A program made the translations under genes and the position numbers. Under the pieces are notes generated by a model. That model ran no database searches and was not told the origin of the DNA. It saw only the letters and a program-made list of their open reading frames with translations. Source: Ischnura elegans (Eukaryota > Arthropoda > Insecta > Odonata > Coenagrionidae). From it: a stretch of 64,000 bases of DNA. Positions 32,311 to 44,688 of this stretch are shown here, in pieces (the first letter of the stretch is position 1; every line of letters begins with the position of its first letter). The stretch is from assembly GCF_921293095.1 (NCBI RefSeq), contig NC_060258.1, positions 4,836,001 through 4,900,000 of the forward strand. The letters are read 5' to 3'.

Positions 32311-33548
32311 ACGTTTTTATTTGCATGTTAAGTTGCAGATTAGTTTTATTTCGGAGTAGATAGTGTCAACTTTTGTTTGATACTGATTTTGTGCCCTAAT
32401 ATTTAAAAATAACATAATATTTTAATAGAGTACCATCGAAGTAAAAAATTTTTTTACAAAAAACTACTCTCCTAGAATGCGGCATCCATCGAAAAGATTG
32501 CGCTGAAACGTCGGAGGACGCATGAAAGTGCAATAATACCTATATATAATTATTGAATACTTTTTTAGAAGTATTTATCGTTCACTGTAATTGGTTAAAT
32601 TTTATGCGCATAAAACAATTAAAATGAACATGACAGAATTGTTTTTCTTTTTATTATTATTGTTAACTTTTTTCATCAATTTTTCGTCATAGAATGCAGA
32701 AGTGTGCTTCAAAAGACGAAAATTAAAATAAAATCATTACGGCCACAAAACTACGAAATTTTAAAAAATAAAATACAAAAACTCGTCTGAACCCAAAAAG
32801 AAATCGAATACTTTTTCATAAATACTTACAAAAAGCTTCATGTAAATAGTAGATTCTCTACATTCTGGCACTTTTGGTCCGTTTTGGCCGTAGGTTTACT
32901 GACTTTTCACTTAGCTTACAAAAAGAAACAGCTCTGTTTTCATTGTATTTTATCTATACTTGACAATCCGTAGTCAGATCTGGATTTGATTGCCAGATAT
33001 TCGTTGACGCAATGTAAGGAAAAGCAAGCTATTCTGATAAATTTTGTAAAAATAATTCGGGACATCTTTTGTGAAGTTATTTCCTTATATATATTACCAG
33101 GAATTCATAGTGACCAAGTCAAAAATATTCTGGAAAGAAAAAACAGGCAATCGCCTGGTTCTAGTTCTGACCAAATATTTCCGCCCCATATGATCAATAA
33201 TATCTACTTCAAAGTTTATCTCATTACAACACCTTACAGTTTTGGGCGATTTGTTAGAGTTGTTACTAATGTCAATATGAGGGCGAAGAGATCATAGAAC
33301 AAGAACGCATTTTTTTCTGTTTGCCCTGATGAACAGTAAGTGTTACGTCACCATTTTTGTTCAAATTAGTTGATTACAACTCTTCCCGAGAAGCTTTTAT
33401 TTCACCAGGTATTTCCTTTCTTCCCTTATTTACGGTTCCCGAAAGGAAAGTACCCTTTTGTTTCGAGTAGAGCTAGCAAAAGTGATGTGAAACAAATTCC
33501 AGTGGTTACATTTCTGCCCTTGCTCATGTAGGGTTGCATACGTTTCAA
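32311..33548. other. AT-rich region up to the array border
   Basis: No supported gene. A 103-codon plus-strand frame at 32986-33297 is unrecognised. The sequence changes abruptly to the GC-rich hairpin array at 33549. Confidence 0.45.
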
Positions 33549-34088
33549 CTCGCTGCGCTGCGCGCGCTCGTTAAGGGGCTCCGCCCCTTATAAACCCCGG
33601 TTCCGGCTTCGCCGTCTATACTCGTGATCTTTGGAAGAATTTTAGTTTGAATAATCTCACCTCAGCTAGGGGCCGGCTTCGCCGGCTAGGGGGTAGATAA
33701 GCGCCATATTCATTCCTCGGAACGGCTTCGCCGTTCCTCGTTGTGAGGCGGCTTCGCCGCCCAGGGGTTGAGTGTGCCCTAAGGGGCTTCCTCGCACAAT
33801 ACTCGAAACGGCTTCGCCGTTCCTCGTCTGGGGTCGGCATAGCCACCCAGAGGGCGAGGGCTTTTTGGAACTTTTTCAGCGTTATTCGTTTAAGGGGCGG
33901 CTTCGCCGCCCAGGGGTAGATGGAGCCCACAGCTGCTGCGCCGCTTGAACATCGCGGTGTTTCTCTCCCCGGGGGTTACTGAAGCTCCCCCTTGCCTACG
34001 CCAGTTACTCCTCGGAACGTCTTCTCCGCCTTGGGGATGAAGAGCCTCCCGCGGCTATTCCACCTAGTCCTCATTAATGCTCTTCTCC
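33549..34088 (+). repeat. GC hairpin block 1 (family I)
   Basis: Leftmost block. Head hairpin TTAAGGGGC-TCC-GCCCCTTA at 33571-33590, followed by hairpins of the GGAACGGC and GGGCGGC classes, several with degenerate stems. Ends with a pyrimidine-rich TCATTAATGCTCTTCTCC shared with block 3. It is more decayed than the family II blocks, as if older. Confidence 0.9.
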
Positions 34089-36020
34089 TAATTAATCATA
34101 GTCCTAAATAATGAGTGGTAGGGGCACCGGTTAAAGTGTGACGAAAACTATTCGGAAAGGCGATGTTAAAAATTTTTTTTCGTCGAGGTTCCAGGGGTTT
34201 TCTGGTATTATTTCCCGTATGGTTTGCGGCGGTTCGCCCTCACCAAATATTCCGGATCTAGAGCTCAGAGGGGACGGTAAGTGCGGCGTAATGTTTGCGA
34301 GAAGTTCCCAAATAGAAGACTTATTGGTACATTTTACATTTGGGGGGGGACTTCAGGGGGATACCGGGGGTTTATACGTGTGTACTCCCTGCGGTAACCA
34401 GCCGTTCACAAAAATTCCGTGGGGATGAGTCGTTTGGGGGCGGTGGAATAGTCACGAAAAGTACCATAAAAGTAGACTTATATGTAAAATTTTATTTTTT
34501 GGGGGATGTATGTGGGTTGACCGGGGGTTTATAGGTTTGTACTGCCAGGGATCATTAATCGTCCGCATCAATTCCGTAGCGACGAGTGGTAACGCTTGAG
34601 AAAAAGAAGGAATAGTGACGAAAAGTACCCAAAAAGGCTACTCATATGCAGATTTTAATTTTTAGGGGGTTTCAGGGGGTTTAAAGATGACGATGTTCTA
34701 TGGTCACATCCTTTTACTATCATATCTAACAGAAGTGTGCCCTATGACATCCATATTTCGAGAGTAATACAATAAAAAGCAAACCAGTCCTCGAAAAAAG
34801 TGAGTAGTGCCCGCCATTTTTATTTTTTCGCGGTTAAATCCATTAAATCATTTATTAAATGTTTATATTTTCTAAAAGTTAAGGCATAGTTGTATGCAAC
34901 TAAAAATTTTGAAAGAAATGAGTCAGGTTTAAATTGAAAAAATCCTATGTTAACGTTTTGGAAATCGTAATTTTCGGTGATTTTCGGAATATTTTAATTT
35001 TTTTCTGAGAAACCAAGGACGACGAAAGAAAATTGTTACCTAAATTTCGCAGACGATGTTATGAACATACATAATAATCATTTTCGTTGTCCAACTTACA
35101 AAATTAGGCCGAAAGCAGTGGAAAATAATAAATATTTTCCGAGAAATAGATTTTGGACGCCATTTTGAAAGAGTTTAAGTTAGAAATTAACTTAAAAAAT
35201 TACATAGGTACGTGGCGACATTTATTGGCTTTCATAATATACAACAACGGTCCGTGTGACGGAAATAAATCGCCTGTATAACGATAAAGAGTAAATGAAC
35301 TCTCGAGAAAATATGGGAACTGCCCGCCATTTTTTATTTTTTGGTGGTTTATCGAAGGCAATATTGTAAATAAATTTAAATTTTCTGAAAGCAAATGCAT
35401 AGTTTTATGTAAATACAAAGCGTTAACGAAATAGGTCGCGGAAAACTGGACGAAGTCTTGTGTTAATCTTTTGGAAATTGTACTTTTCAGTGATTTTTGG
35501 CATATTGTAATTTTTTTCTCGGCAACCAATGAAGACAAATCAAATTGTTGCCTAGGTTAAATGGAGAATCATAAAAGCATATATAATAATCATTTTCGTT
35601 GTGCAACACCAAAAATTAGGTGGATGGCAGCGGAAAGAATGAAAATGTTTCCGAAAAATCATTTTTTGGACGCCATTTTGGCGATGTTTAAATTAGCAAT
35701 TTAATTAAAGCAATACATACGTACGTGGCACAATTTATTGGCTTTCTAAATGCACAACAAAATTCCGAGTTGCTTGCACGGTTTTCGCGCAGTAAAATAA
35801 AATCCGAAAGACGGTCCCCGGAAAAAGGGCGATTTCGGCCATTTTGTTGACCTAGCGACGACACGTGGCGGAAACTTCCGGTTTTCGGATTTTTCCTCCG
35901 AATCATTTCGGGTTCCCCGCACGCGTGCCAAATTTCAGCTCTCCAACATGTCTAGAAGTGGTCTAGAGTTTCTATCCATGAGTGAGTGAGGCACACATCC
36001 GGCTGTATATAATAGGGAAA
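34089..36020 (+). repeat. AT spacer of family I, copy 1
   Basis: Holds at least three ~155-bp subrepeats (34366, 34521 and on), each with GGGGATGAG, GTCACGAAAAGTACC, TTATATG-AAATTTTATTTTTTGGGGG and runs of five or more Gs. The second half is A/T-rich with two diverged ~500-bp parts that both include CCGCCATTTTTATTTTTT. It ends with TGCCAAATTTCAG, GAGTGAGTGAGG and TGTATATAATA just before the next unit head. Confidence 0.85.
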
Positions 36021-37822
36021 CTCGCCGCGCTGCGCGCGCTCGTTAGGGGGCTACGCCCCCTAAAACCCCCCCGCATCCGGCTACGCCGGCTGCCCCCACC
36101 GGACGGCTTCGCCGTCCCACCCGCGGCGTCTCGGAACGGCTTCGCCGTTCCTCGTCAGGGGTCGGCTTCGCCGCCCAGATATCGAGGTAGCCCTGTGACG
36201 GAGACCCGCTTGTTCCTCGGAACGGCTTCGCCGTTCACCGTGGGAGGGCGGCTTCGCCGCACATGGGTTACCCGAGTCCCCCCGAGGCGTCCACTCCTGG
36301 TAACGGCATCGCCCTTCCTCTTGATGGGGCGGCTTCGCCGCCCAAGGTTTTCCTATGTCCCCCCGAGCCATCGACTTCTCGGAACGGCTTCGCCGTTCCT
36401 CGCCCGTGGTCGGCTTCGCCGCCCAAGGTTTACCTGTGCCCCCCCGAGCCGTCGCCTCCACCGGACGGCTTCGCCGTCCCACCCGCGGCGTCTCGGAACG
36501 GCTTCGCCGTTCCTCGTCAGGGGTCGGCTTCGCCGCCCAGATATCGAGGTAGCCCTGTGACGGAGACCCGCTTGTTCCTCGGAACGGCTTCGCCGTTCAC
36601 CGTGGGAGGGCGGCTTCGCCGCACATGGGTTACCCGAGTCCCCCCGAGGCGTCCACTCCTGGTAACGGCATCGCCCTTCCTCTTGATGGGGCGGCTTCGC
36701 CGCCCAAGGTTTTCCTATGTCCCCCCGAGCCATCGACTTCTCGGAACGGCTTCGCCGTTCCTCGCCCGTGGTCGGCTTCGCCGCCCAAGGTTTACCTGTG
36801 CCCCCCCGAGCCGTCGCCTCCACCGGACGGCTTCGCCGTCCCACCCGCGGCGTCTCGGAACGGCTTCGCCGTTCCTCGTCAGGGGTCGGCTTCGCCGCCC
36901 AGATATCGAGGTAGCCCTGTGACGGAGACCCTCTTGTACCTCGAAACGGCTTCGCCGGTCATCGTGGGAGGGCGGCTTCGCCGCCCAAGTGTTACCCGAG
37001 TCCCCCCGAGGCTCGACTCTTGGTAACGGCATCGCTCTTCCTCGTGATGGGGCGGCTTCGCCGCCCAAGGTTTGCCTGGGTCCCCCCGAGCCATCGACTT
37101 CTCGGAACGGCTTCGCCGTTCCTTGCCCGTGGACGGCTTCGCCGCCCAAGGTTTACCTGTGTCCCCCCGAGCCGTCGCCTCCTCGGAACGGCTTCGCCGT
37201 CCCACCCCCGACGTCTCGGAACGGCTTTGCCGTTTCTCGTCAGGGGTCGGCTTCGCCGCCCTGATATCGAGGTAGCCCTGTGACGGAGACCCGCTAGTTC
37301 CTGGGAACGGCTTCGCCGTTCCTCGTGGGAGGGCGGCTTCGCCGCACAAGTGTTACCCGAGTCCCCCCGAGGCGTCGGCTCCTGGGAACGGCATCGCCCT
37401 TCGTCGTGATGGGGCGGCTTCGCCGCCCAAGGTTTACCTGGGTCCCTCCGCGCCGTCGACTTCTCGGAACGGCTTAGCCGTTCCTCGCCCGTGGTCGGCT
37501 TCGCCGCCCAAGGTTTACCTGTGTACCCCCGGGCCATCGACTCCTCGGAACGGCTTCGCCGTTCCTCGCCCGTGGGCGGCTTCGCCGCCCAGGGGGTATC
37601 GTCGCCCTCCCCCCCTCGTAAGACACACGTTCGGGTGCTCCGCGTGTCGGGGCGGATTCGCCGCCCGAGGGTTCTCGGAGTTTTTCCTCGCCTCTGACTC
37701 CTCGGAGTGCGTCCGACGTTCCTGGAGCTGGGGGAGCTTCGCCGCCCGGGTTTTCACTCCTTACCAAGCAGTGAGAACTACCGGCTATCCCCTATCGTTT
37801 ACGAAGGCTGCCGGGGGATAAT
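36021..37822 (+). repeat. GC hairpin block 2 (family II, longest)
   Basis: 1.8 kb. Contains an internal 362-bp direct tandem duplication (about 36099-36460 and 36461-36822) with almost no differences. Ends with the block terminus shared by all family II blocks: GTAAGACACACG, GGGGCGGATTCGCCGCCC, CACTCCTTACCAAGC and GGCTGCCGGGGGATAAT. Closely similar to block 9 apart from the extra duplication. Confidence 0.93.
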
Positions 37823-39560
37823 ATTGGAGGATGTAGACGCATGCTAGCCGTGATTGTGGCATCTTTTTAATTTAAAACGATGTTTTTAAGGTGGTCCTGG
37901 GAGTTTCCAGGGTTTTTTTGTGAGTGTACTGACTACGGTCACAAGCATCCTAAGAAATTACTTAGCGATGAGTCATAGGAGAAGTAAATTACTGCTAAAA
38001 TATGCTAAAACACCAAAGAACATGCTATTTACAGAAAAAAAAATAATTTTTTCCCTGGTCTTCTAGGAGGGCACGTGAAATTTAGAGGGTTTTTCTTGCA
38101 TAAAAGGTTTTTGTCTACCTACAATAAAAATTCCAGCGATCTAGCTGTAGGGAAACAATGAATTTTTCCCCGTATTATTAATATTTAGATTTCCAATTCT
38201 GTGTTCTCCACATAGCGGGTGCATAGGCGCTTTAATAAGGCATAACTCCTGTGAATTTCGTAGCCGTACCTTATGGGGAAGTGGTTTAAAAAATTCGCCT
38301 TTAGGTGTCCATGTCCATGAGCCCCTTTTATTACTCTACTATTTTGTTAAGAAATGTACATTTAAAAATTTGAAGTTTTATTGCGGGTGAGTAATTGGGG
38401 CAGGATAATTGAACATGACGCGTAAATATAGCCGACACAATTCCCATTCGGAATCAATAAAAACGATACACCTGGATGAATGGTACACGAAATATACGAC
38501 TTATTAGGTAATTTTTATTTTTTTGGGGGGTTCACAGGGGGTTTTCGGGGGACCTAAAGTGCTTGTTCTGTATAACGCGGCATCCTTTACCTTGGATAAA
38601 AATTTCGGCTCTGTAGCTGTAGTGTAAGCATGCTTTTTCGACGGTGTCATCCGTTTAAATTAAGTATTCTGCGTTCTCCAGGTAGCGGCACGTAGGGGCA
38701 ACAAAAAGACGTCACTCACGTTAATTTCGTGGCCGTATGTCGTCGGGAAGTGGCAGAAAAAAATTCCGAAAAATTTAAAATCGTGTGTTGAGGGAATGCA
38801 AACTTCACGGCGGATGTATTGTAAGTTACCAAACGTTGTAGGAGTCGCAATTTCAATGGAAATACATAATCGTTAATAACTCGAAATTTGTTCGTCTTAA
38901 GGATACATGAAGATAGCCGAAAAATTGAATAAAAAATCTAGTATCTTGCATTTAAGTGAATTTGTCCTACGATTATTGCAAATTGGTGAAAAAAATTCCG
39001 AAATTCGGCCCATAAGAAAAGCATTGGAAATTTTAAATTGTTAAAAAAAATACTTTTAAACAAAAAATTGCAAAGGCAACCACACCAAAAAATCAACCAA
39101 AAAATCTAGTGTCTCATACGTTAGGGACTTATTCCTACAACGATTTTAAGTTGGTTTTAAAAAAATCCAAAGATAGGCCCATAAGAAAAGCATTGGAAAT
39201 TTAAAAAAATTATAAAAAATACTTATAAACAAAATATGGCAAAATAATTCACATCAAAAAATCGGCCAAAAAATCTTATTTCCGTCAGTGACATTTCATG
39301 TTCCCGTGACATTTTTAATTAGGCAAAAAATGGAATATGTTTTAGTCCCATAAGGCTCCAATGTTAATTCGGATCGATATATCTCGAAAACCGAACGACT
39401 TTTTCGAGTTTTCGGACTTTTCCCCCCGATGAATATTTTTTCTCCACGACCTGTAAAAATTTCGTCTTCCCAGCACGTCCGGAAGTGGTCGGGAATTTGT
39501 ATACGTGAATCAGTGAGGCAGTGAGCTATCTGTCACACATCGGGTTGTATATAATGTAGA
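37823..39560 (+). repeat. AT spacer of family II, copy 1
   Basis: Begins GACGCATGCTAGCCGTGATT after the block end. Contains a G-rich knot GGGGGGTTCACAGGGGG-TTTTCGGGGG near 38525, several stretches of AAAAATC words, GATCGATATATCTCGAAAACCG, then AATTTGTATACGTGAATCAG and TGTATATAATG before the next head. No open frame of note. Confidence 0.9.
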
Positions 39561-40128
39561 CTCGCTGCGCTGCGCGCGCTCGTTAAGGGGCTCCGCCCCT
39601 TAAAAACCCCGGTTCCGGCTTCGCCGTCTTTATTTTTGGTCGTTCGAAGACTTTTGAAGTTCAAATAATCTCATCTCAGCTAGCCGGCTTAGCCGGCCAG
39701 GGGGTAGGGAGGCACCCCACTCATTCCTGGGAACAGCTTCGCCGTTCCTCACTGAAGGGCGGCTTCGCCGCCCAGGGATTGAGTGTGCCCCCCCAGGGCT
39801 GCCCTGCTTAATACTCGGAACGGCTTCGCCTTTCCTCGTCTGGGGTTGCCATTGCCGCCCAGAGGGCGAGGGCATTTCGGAACAGTTTCACCGTTATCCG
39901 TTTGAGGGGCGGCTTCGCCGCCCAGAGATGGGGGGAGTCCACAGCGGCTGCGCCGCTTGAACATCGGGGCGGCTTCGCCGCCCGAGGGTTACTGAAGCTC
40001 CCCCTCGCCGAAGCCAGCTACTCCTCGGAACGGCTTCGCCGTTCCTCGTTTTGGGGCGGCTTCGCCGCCTTGAGGTTGAGGAGCCCCCCCGCGGCTGCTC
40101 CGCTTAGTCCTCATTAATGCTCTTCTCC
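39561..40128 (+). repeat. GC hairpin block 3 (family I)
   Basis: Second family I block, with the head TTAAGGGGC-TCC-GCCCCTTAA and the same 3' end as block 1. It sits between family II units, so the two families are interspersed and not segregated. Confidence 0.9.
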
Positions 40129-41890
40129 ACCTGGAAGGGTGCCCAGGGGGATTCGGGGGTTTTAATATGTTATGCATGCGGTCACCAATCGTCCACAGTG
40201 ATCACGTAGCGATGATTTTAAAGGGGTAGTGCAATGCGGAGTAATAGTGGCAACAAATACGCATAAAAGAAGACTTAAAGGCAAGTTTTTAATTTTTTTG
40301 CGGGGGGTTCCAACGGAATACCGGGGGTATACTTGTGTTAAACCAGTGGTCACAAATCGTTCTCATAAATTCCGTGCCAATAAGTCCTAGGGGTCCGGAG
40401 CAGTTGTTTGACGATTCTTTTACCTGGAGAGGCGATTTATTAGAATTTTTTGGGAGGTTTCACGGGGTTATCGGGGGTTTTAATAAGTGGTTTGGGCACC
40501 GGTTAAATTGTGACGAAAACTACTCGGAAAGGCGACTTTAACATTCATTAATTTTTTTTTCAGCGATGTTCCAGGAGGTGATCGGGGGTTTCTGGTGTAT
40601 TTTCCCGTATGGTTTACGGCTGCTCGCCCTCACCAAATATTCCGGATCTTGAGCTCAGAGGGGACGGGTAGTGTGGCGTAATGTTTGCGAGAAGTACCCA
40701 AATAGGAGACTAAATGACACATTTTACGTTTGGGAGGGATCTCAGGGAGATAGCAAGGGTTTAAATTTGTGTACTCCTGGCGGTCACCATCCATTTACAT
40801 TAATTCCGTGGGGATGAGTCGTTGGGGCGGTGGAATAGTCACGAAAAGTATCCAAAAAGTAGACTTATATGCAAAATTTTATTTTTTGGGGGGGTGTATG
40901 AGGGTTTACCGGGGGATTATAGGTTTTTACTGCCAGCGGTCATCAATCATCCACATCAATTCCGTAGCGATGAGAGGTAAGGCTTGGAAAAGCGGCGGAA
41001 TTGTGACGAAAAGTACCCGAAAAGGCTACTTATATGCAAATTTTAATTCTTTAGGGGGTTTCGGGGGGTTTAAAGATGACGATAATATATGGTCACATTC
41101 ATTTACTGCCATATCTAACAGTAGTGTGCCCTATGACATCTATATTTCGAGAGTAATACAATAAAAAGCCAGTCCCTGAAAAAAGTGAGTAGTGCCCGCC
41201 ATTTTTATTTTTTCGCTGTTAAATATATTGAATCATTTATTAAACGTTCATGTTTTCTGTAAAACAATAAATAGGTGTATGTAACTACAAAGTTTGAAAG
41301 AAATTGGTCAGGTTAAAATTGACATAATCTTGTGTTAATCTTTTGGAAATCGTAATTTTCGGTGATTTTCGGAATATTTTAATTTTTTCTCAGTAACCAA
41401 GGACGATGAAAGAAAATTGTTACCTATATTTCGTAGACGATGATATAAGCATATATAATAATCATTTTTGTTATCCTATACCTTAAATTAAGTCGAAGGG
41501 AGCGGAAGTTATGAAATTTTAATAGAAAAACGAATTTTTGGACGCCATTTTGGCTGCAATTTTCTGAAAAAGAAATTTACAACATTACGTTATTACGTGC
41601 CAACGTTCATCAGCTTTTAGGAAATGCATTAGCGATCCGTGTGGCACACACCATTCGCGCGCAGTAAAATAAAAACCGAAAGATGGTCCCCGAAAAAAGC
41701 CCGATCTCGGCCATTTTGTCGTCCTAGCGACGACACGTGGCGGAAACTTCCGGTTTTCGGATTTTTCCTCCGAATCATATCGGGTTGCCCGCACGCGTGC
41801 CAAATTTCAGCACTCCAGCACTTCTAGAAGTGGTCGGGAATTTGTATCCATCAGTCAGTCAGTCACCACAAGGGCTGTATATAGATAGGT
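40129..41890 (+). repeat. AT spacer of family I, copy 2
   Basis: Homologous to the spacer at 34089-36020, with additional G-rich subrepeats at its start (40140-40620) and the same sequence order after them, but lacking one of the two ~500-bp AT parts. Ends with TCAGTCAGTCAGTCACC and CTGTATATAGATAGG before the head of block 4. Confidence 0.85.
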
Positions 41891-42962
41891 CTCGCCGCGC
41901 TGCGCGCGCTCGTTAGGGGGCTACGCCCCCTAAAACCCCCCGCATCCGGCCTCGCCGGCTGCCCCCACCGGACGGCTTCGCCGTCCAACCCGCGACTACT
42001 CGGAACGGCTTCGCCGTACCTCGACGAGGGGTCGTCTTCGCCGCCCATATATTTAGGCAGCCCTCCGACAGACAGCAGCTGGTTCCTTAGAACGGCTTCG
42101 CCGTTCATCGTGTGAGGGCGGCTTCGCCGCACAAGGGTTACCCGAGTCCCCCCTAGGCGTGGACTCCTGGGAACGGCATCTCCCTTCCTCGTGCCGGGGC
42201 GGCTTCGCCTCCCAAGGTTTACCTATTTCCCCGAGCCATCGCCTCCTCGGAACGGCTGCGCCGTTGCTCGCGGGAGGGCGGCTTCGCCGCCCAAGGGTTA
42301 TCGGCGCCCTCCCTCGTTAGCTTCCTCGTAATGGGGCGGGTTCGCCGCCCAGGGTTTACCCGTGTTCCCCCGAGGCGTCGACTCCTGGGAACGGCGTCGC
42401 CCTTCCGCGTGATAGGGCGGCTTCGCCGCCCAAGGTTTATTTTGTCCCCCCGAGCCGTCGACTCCTCGGAACGGCTTCGCCGTTCCTCGTCTGTGGGCGG
42501 CTTCGACGCCCAAGGGTTATCGGCGCCCTCCCCCCGTAAGCTTCCTGGTGATGGGGCGCCTTCGCCGCCCAAGGTTTACCCGTGTCCCCCCGAGGCGTCA
42601 ACTCCTGGGAACGGCATCGCCCTTCCGCGTGATGGGGCGGCTTCGCCGCCCAAGGTTTACTGTGTCCCCCCGAACCGTCGACTCCTCGGAACGGCTTCGC
42701 CGTTCCTCGTCTTTGGGCGGCTTCGCCGCCCAAGGGTTATCGGCGCCCTCCCCACTCGTAAGACACCCATTCGGCTGCTCCACGTGTTGGAGCGGATTTG
42801 CCGCCCGAGGGTTCTCGGAGGTTTTCCGTGCCTCTGACTCCTCGGAATGTCTCCGTCGTTCCTGGGGCGGGGGCAGCTTCGCCGGCGGGGGTTTCACTCT
42901 TCACAGAGCAATGCGTACTACCAGCTTTCCCCGATCGTTTACAAAGGCTGCCGGGGGAGAAT
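41891..42962 (+). repeat. GC hairpin block 4 (family II)
   Basis: 1.07 kb. Its 3' part (from about 42200) is closely related to the 3' part of blocks 5 and 6, with the series of GTGTCCCCCCGAGGCGTC-linked hairpins. Many hairpins carry one-base stem mismatches. Confidence 0.9.
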
Positions 42963-44688
42963 GTGGCTGAATGTAGACGCATGCTAGCCGTGATTGTGGC
43001 ATTTTAGCTTATGACGATGTTTCGAACGGGGTCCGGGGGGTTTCCAGGGGTTTTTATGAGTATACTGACAACAGTCGCAATCATCCAAATAAATTCCTTA
43101 GCGATGAGTCATAGGAGAAGGGAGTTACTGCTAAAATATGCGAAAACACCGAAGAACATGCTGTTCACAGAAAAAAAATAATTTTTTCCCTGGTCTTCTT
43201 GGAAGCCACGGGAAATATCGAGGGGTTTTCTTGTATAAAAGGTCTTTGTCTACCTACAGTAAAAAGTCCAGCGATCTAACTGTAGGGGAACAGTGAATTT
43301 TCCCGTATTACTCACATTTAGATTACCAATTCTGTGTTCTCCACATAGCGGTGCATAGGCGCTGTAATAAGGCATAATTATTGTGAATTTCGTAGCCGTA
43401 CCTTATGGGGAAGTGGTTAAAATAAATCGGTTTTAGGTGTCCTTGTCCTGGAACCCCTTTTATTACTCTACTATTTTGTTAAGAAATGTACATTTAAAAA
43501 TTTGAAGTTTTATTGCGGGTGTGTAATTGGGGCAGGATAATTGAACATGACGCGTAAAAATAGCCGACACAATTCCCATTCGGAATCAATAAAAACGATA
43601 CAACTGGGATGAATGGTACACGAAATATACGACTTATTAAGTAATTTTTATTTTTTTGGGGGGTCACAGGGGGTTTTCGGGGGACCTAAAGTGCTTGGTC
43701 TGTAAAACGCGGCATCGTTAACCTTGGATAAAATTTTCGGCTCTGTAGCTGTAGTGTAAGCATGCTTTTTCGACGGTGTCACCCCTTAAAATTAAATATT
43801 CTGCGTTTTCCTGGTAGCGGCGCGTACGGGCACGAGAAAGACGTCAATCACCTGAATTTGGTGTCCGTACCACGTCGGGAAGTGGTAAAAAAAAATTGGG
43901 AAAAATTTAAAATCGTGTGTTGAGGGAATGCAAACTTCACGGCGGATGTGTTGTAAGTTACCGAACCTTGTAGGAGTCGCAATTTCAATGGAAATACATA
44001 ATCGTTAATAACTCGAAATTTTTTCGTCGTTTGGATACATGAAGATAGCCGAAAAATTGAATAAAAAATCTAGTATCTTGCATTTAAGTGAATTTGTCCT
44101 ACGATTATTGCATATTGGTGAAAAAAATTCCGAAATTCGGCCCATAAGAAAAGCATTGAAAATTTGAAAAAGTTAAAAAAAATACTTTTAATCAAAATAT
44201 TGCAAAGAAAACGACACCAAAAAATCAACCAAAAAATCTAGTATCTCATACGTTAAGGACTTATTCCTACAACGATTCAAAGTTGGTTTAAAAAAAATCC
44301 AAAGATAGGCCCATAAGAAAAGCATTGGAAATTTAAAAAAAATATAAAAAATACTTTAAATCAAAATATGGCAAAATGTTTCACATCAAAAAATCGGCCA
44401 AAAAATCTAGTTTCCGTCAGTGAAATTTCACGTTCAGGTGACATTTGCAAGTGGGCGAAGAATGGAAAGAGTTTTAGTCCCGTAAGGCTCCAATGTTAAT
44501 TCGGATCGATATATCTCGAAAACCGAACGACTTTTTCGAGTTTTCGGACTTTTCCCCCCGATGAATATTTTTTCTCCACGACCTGTAAAAATTTCGTCTT
44601 CCCAGCACGTCCGGAAGCGGTCGGGAATTTGTATACGTGAATCAGTGAGTGAGCTATCTGTCACACATCGGGTTGTATATAATATAGA
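42963..44688 (+). repeat. AT spacer of family II, copy 2
   Basis: Same order of landmarks as the spacer at 37823. It differs in short A-runs and in GATCGATATATCTCG flanks, and is closest to the spacers after blocks 5 and 6. Confidence 0.9.
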
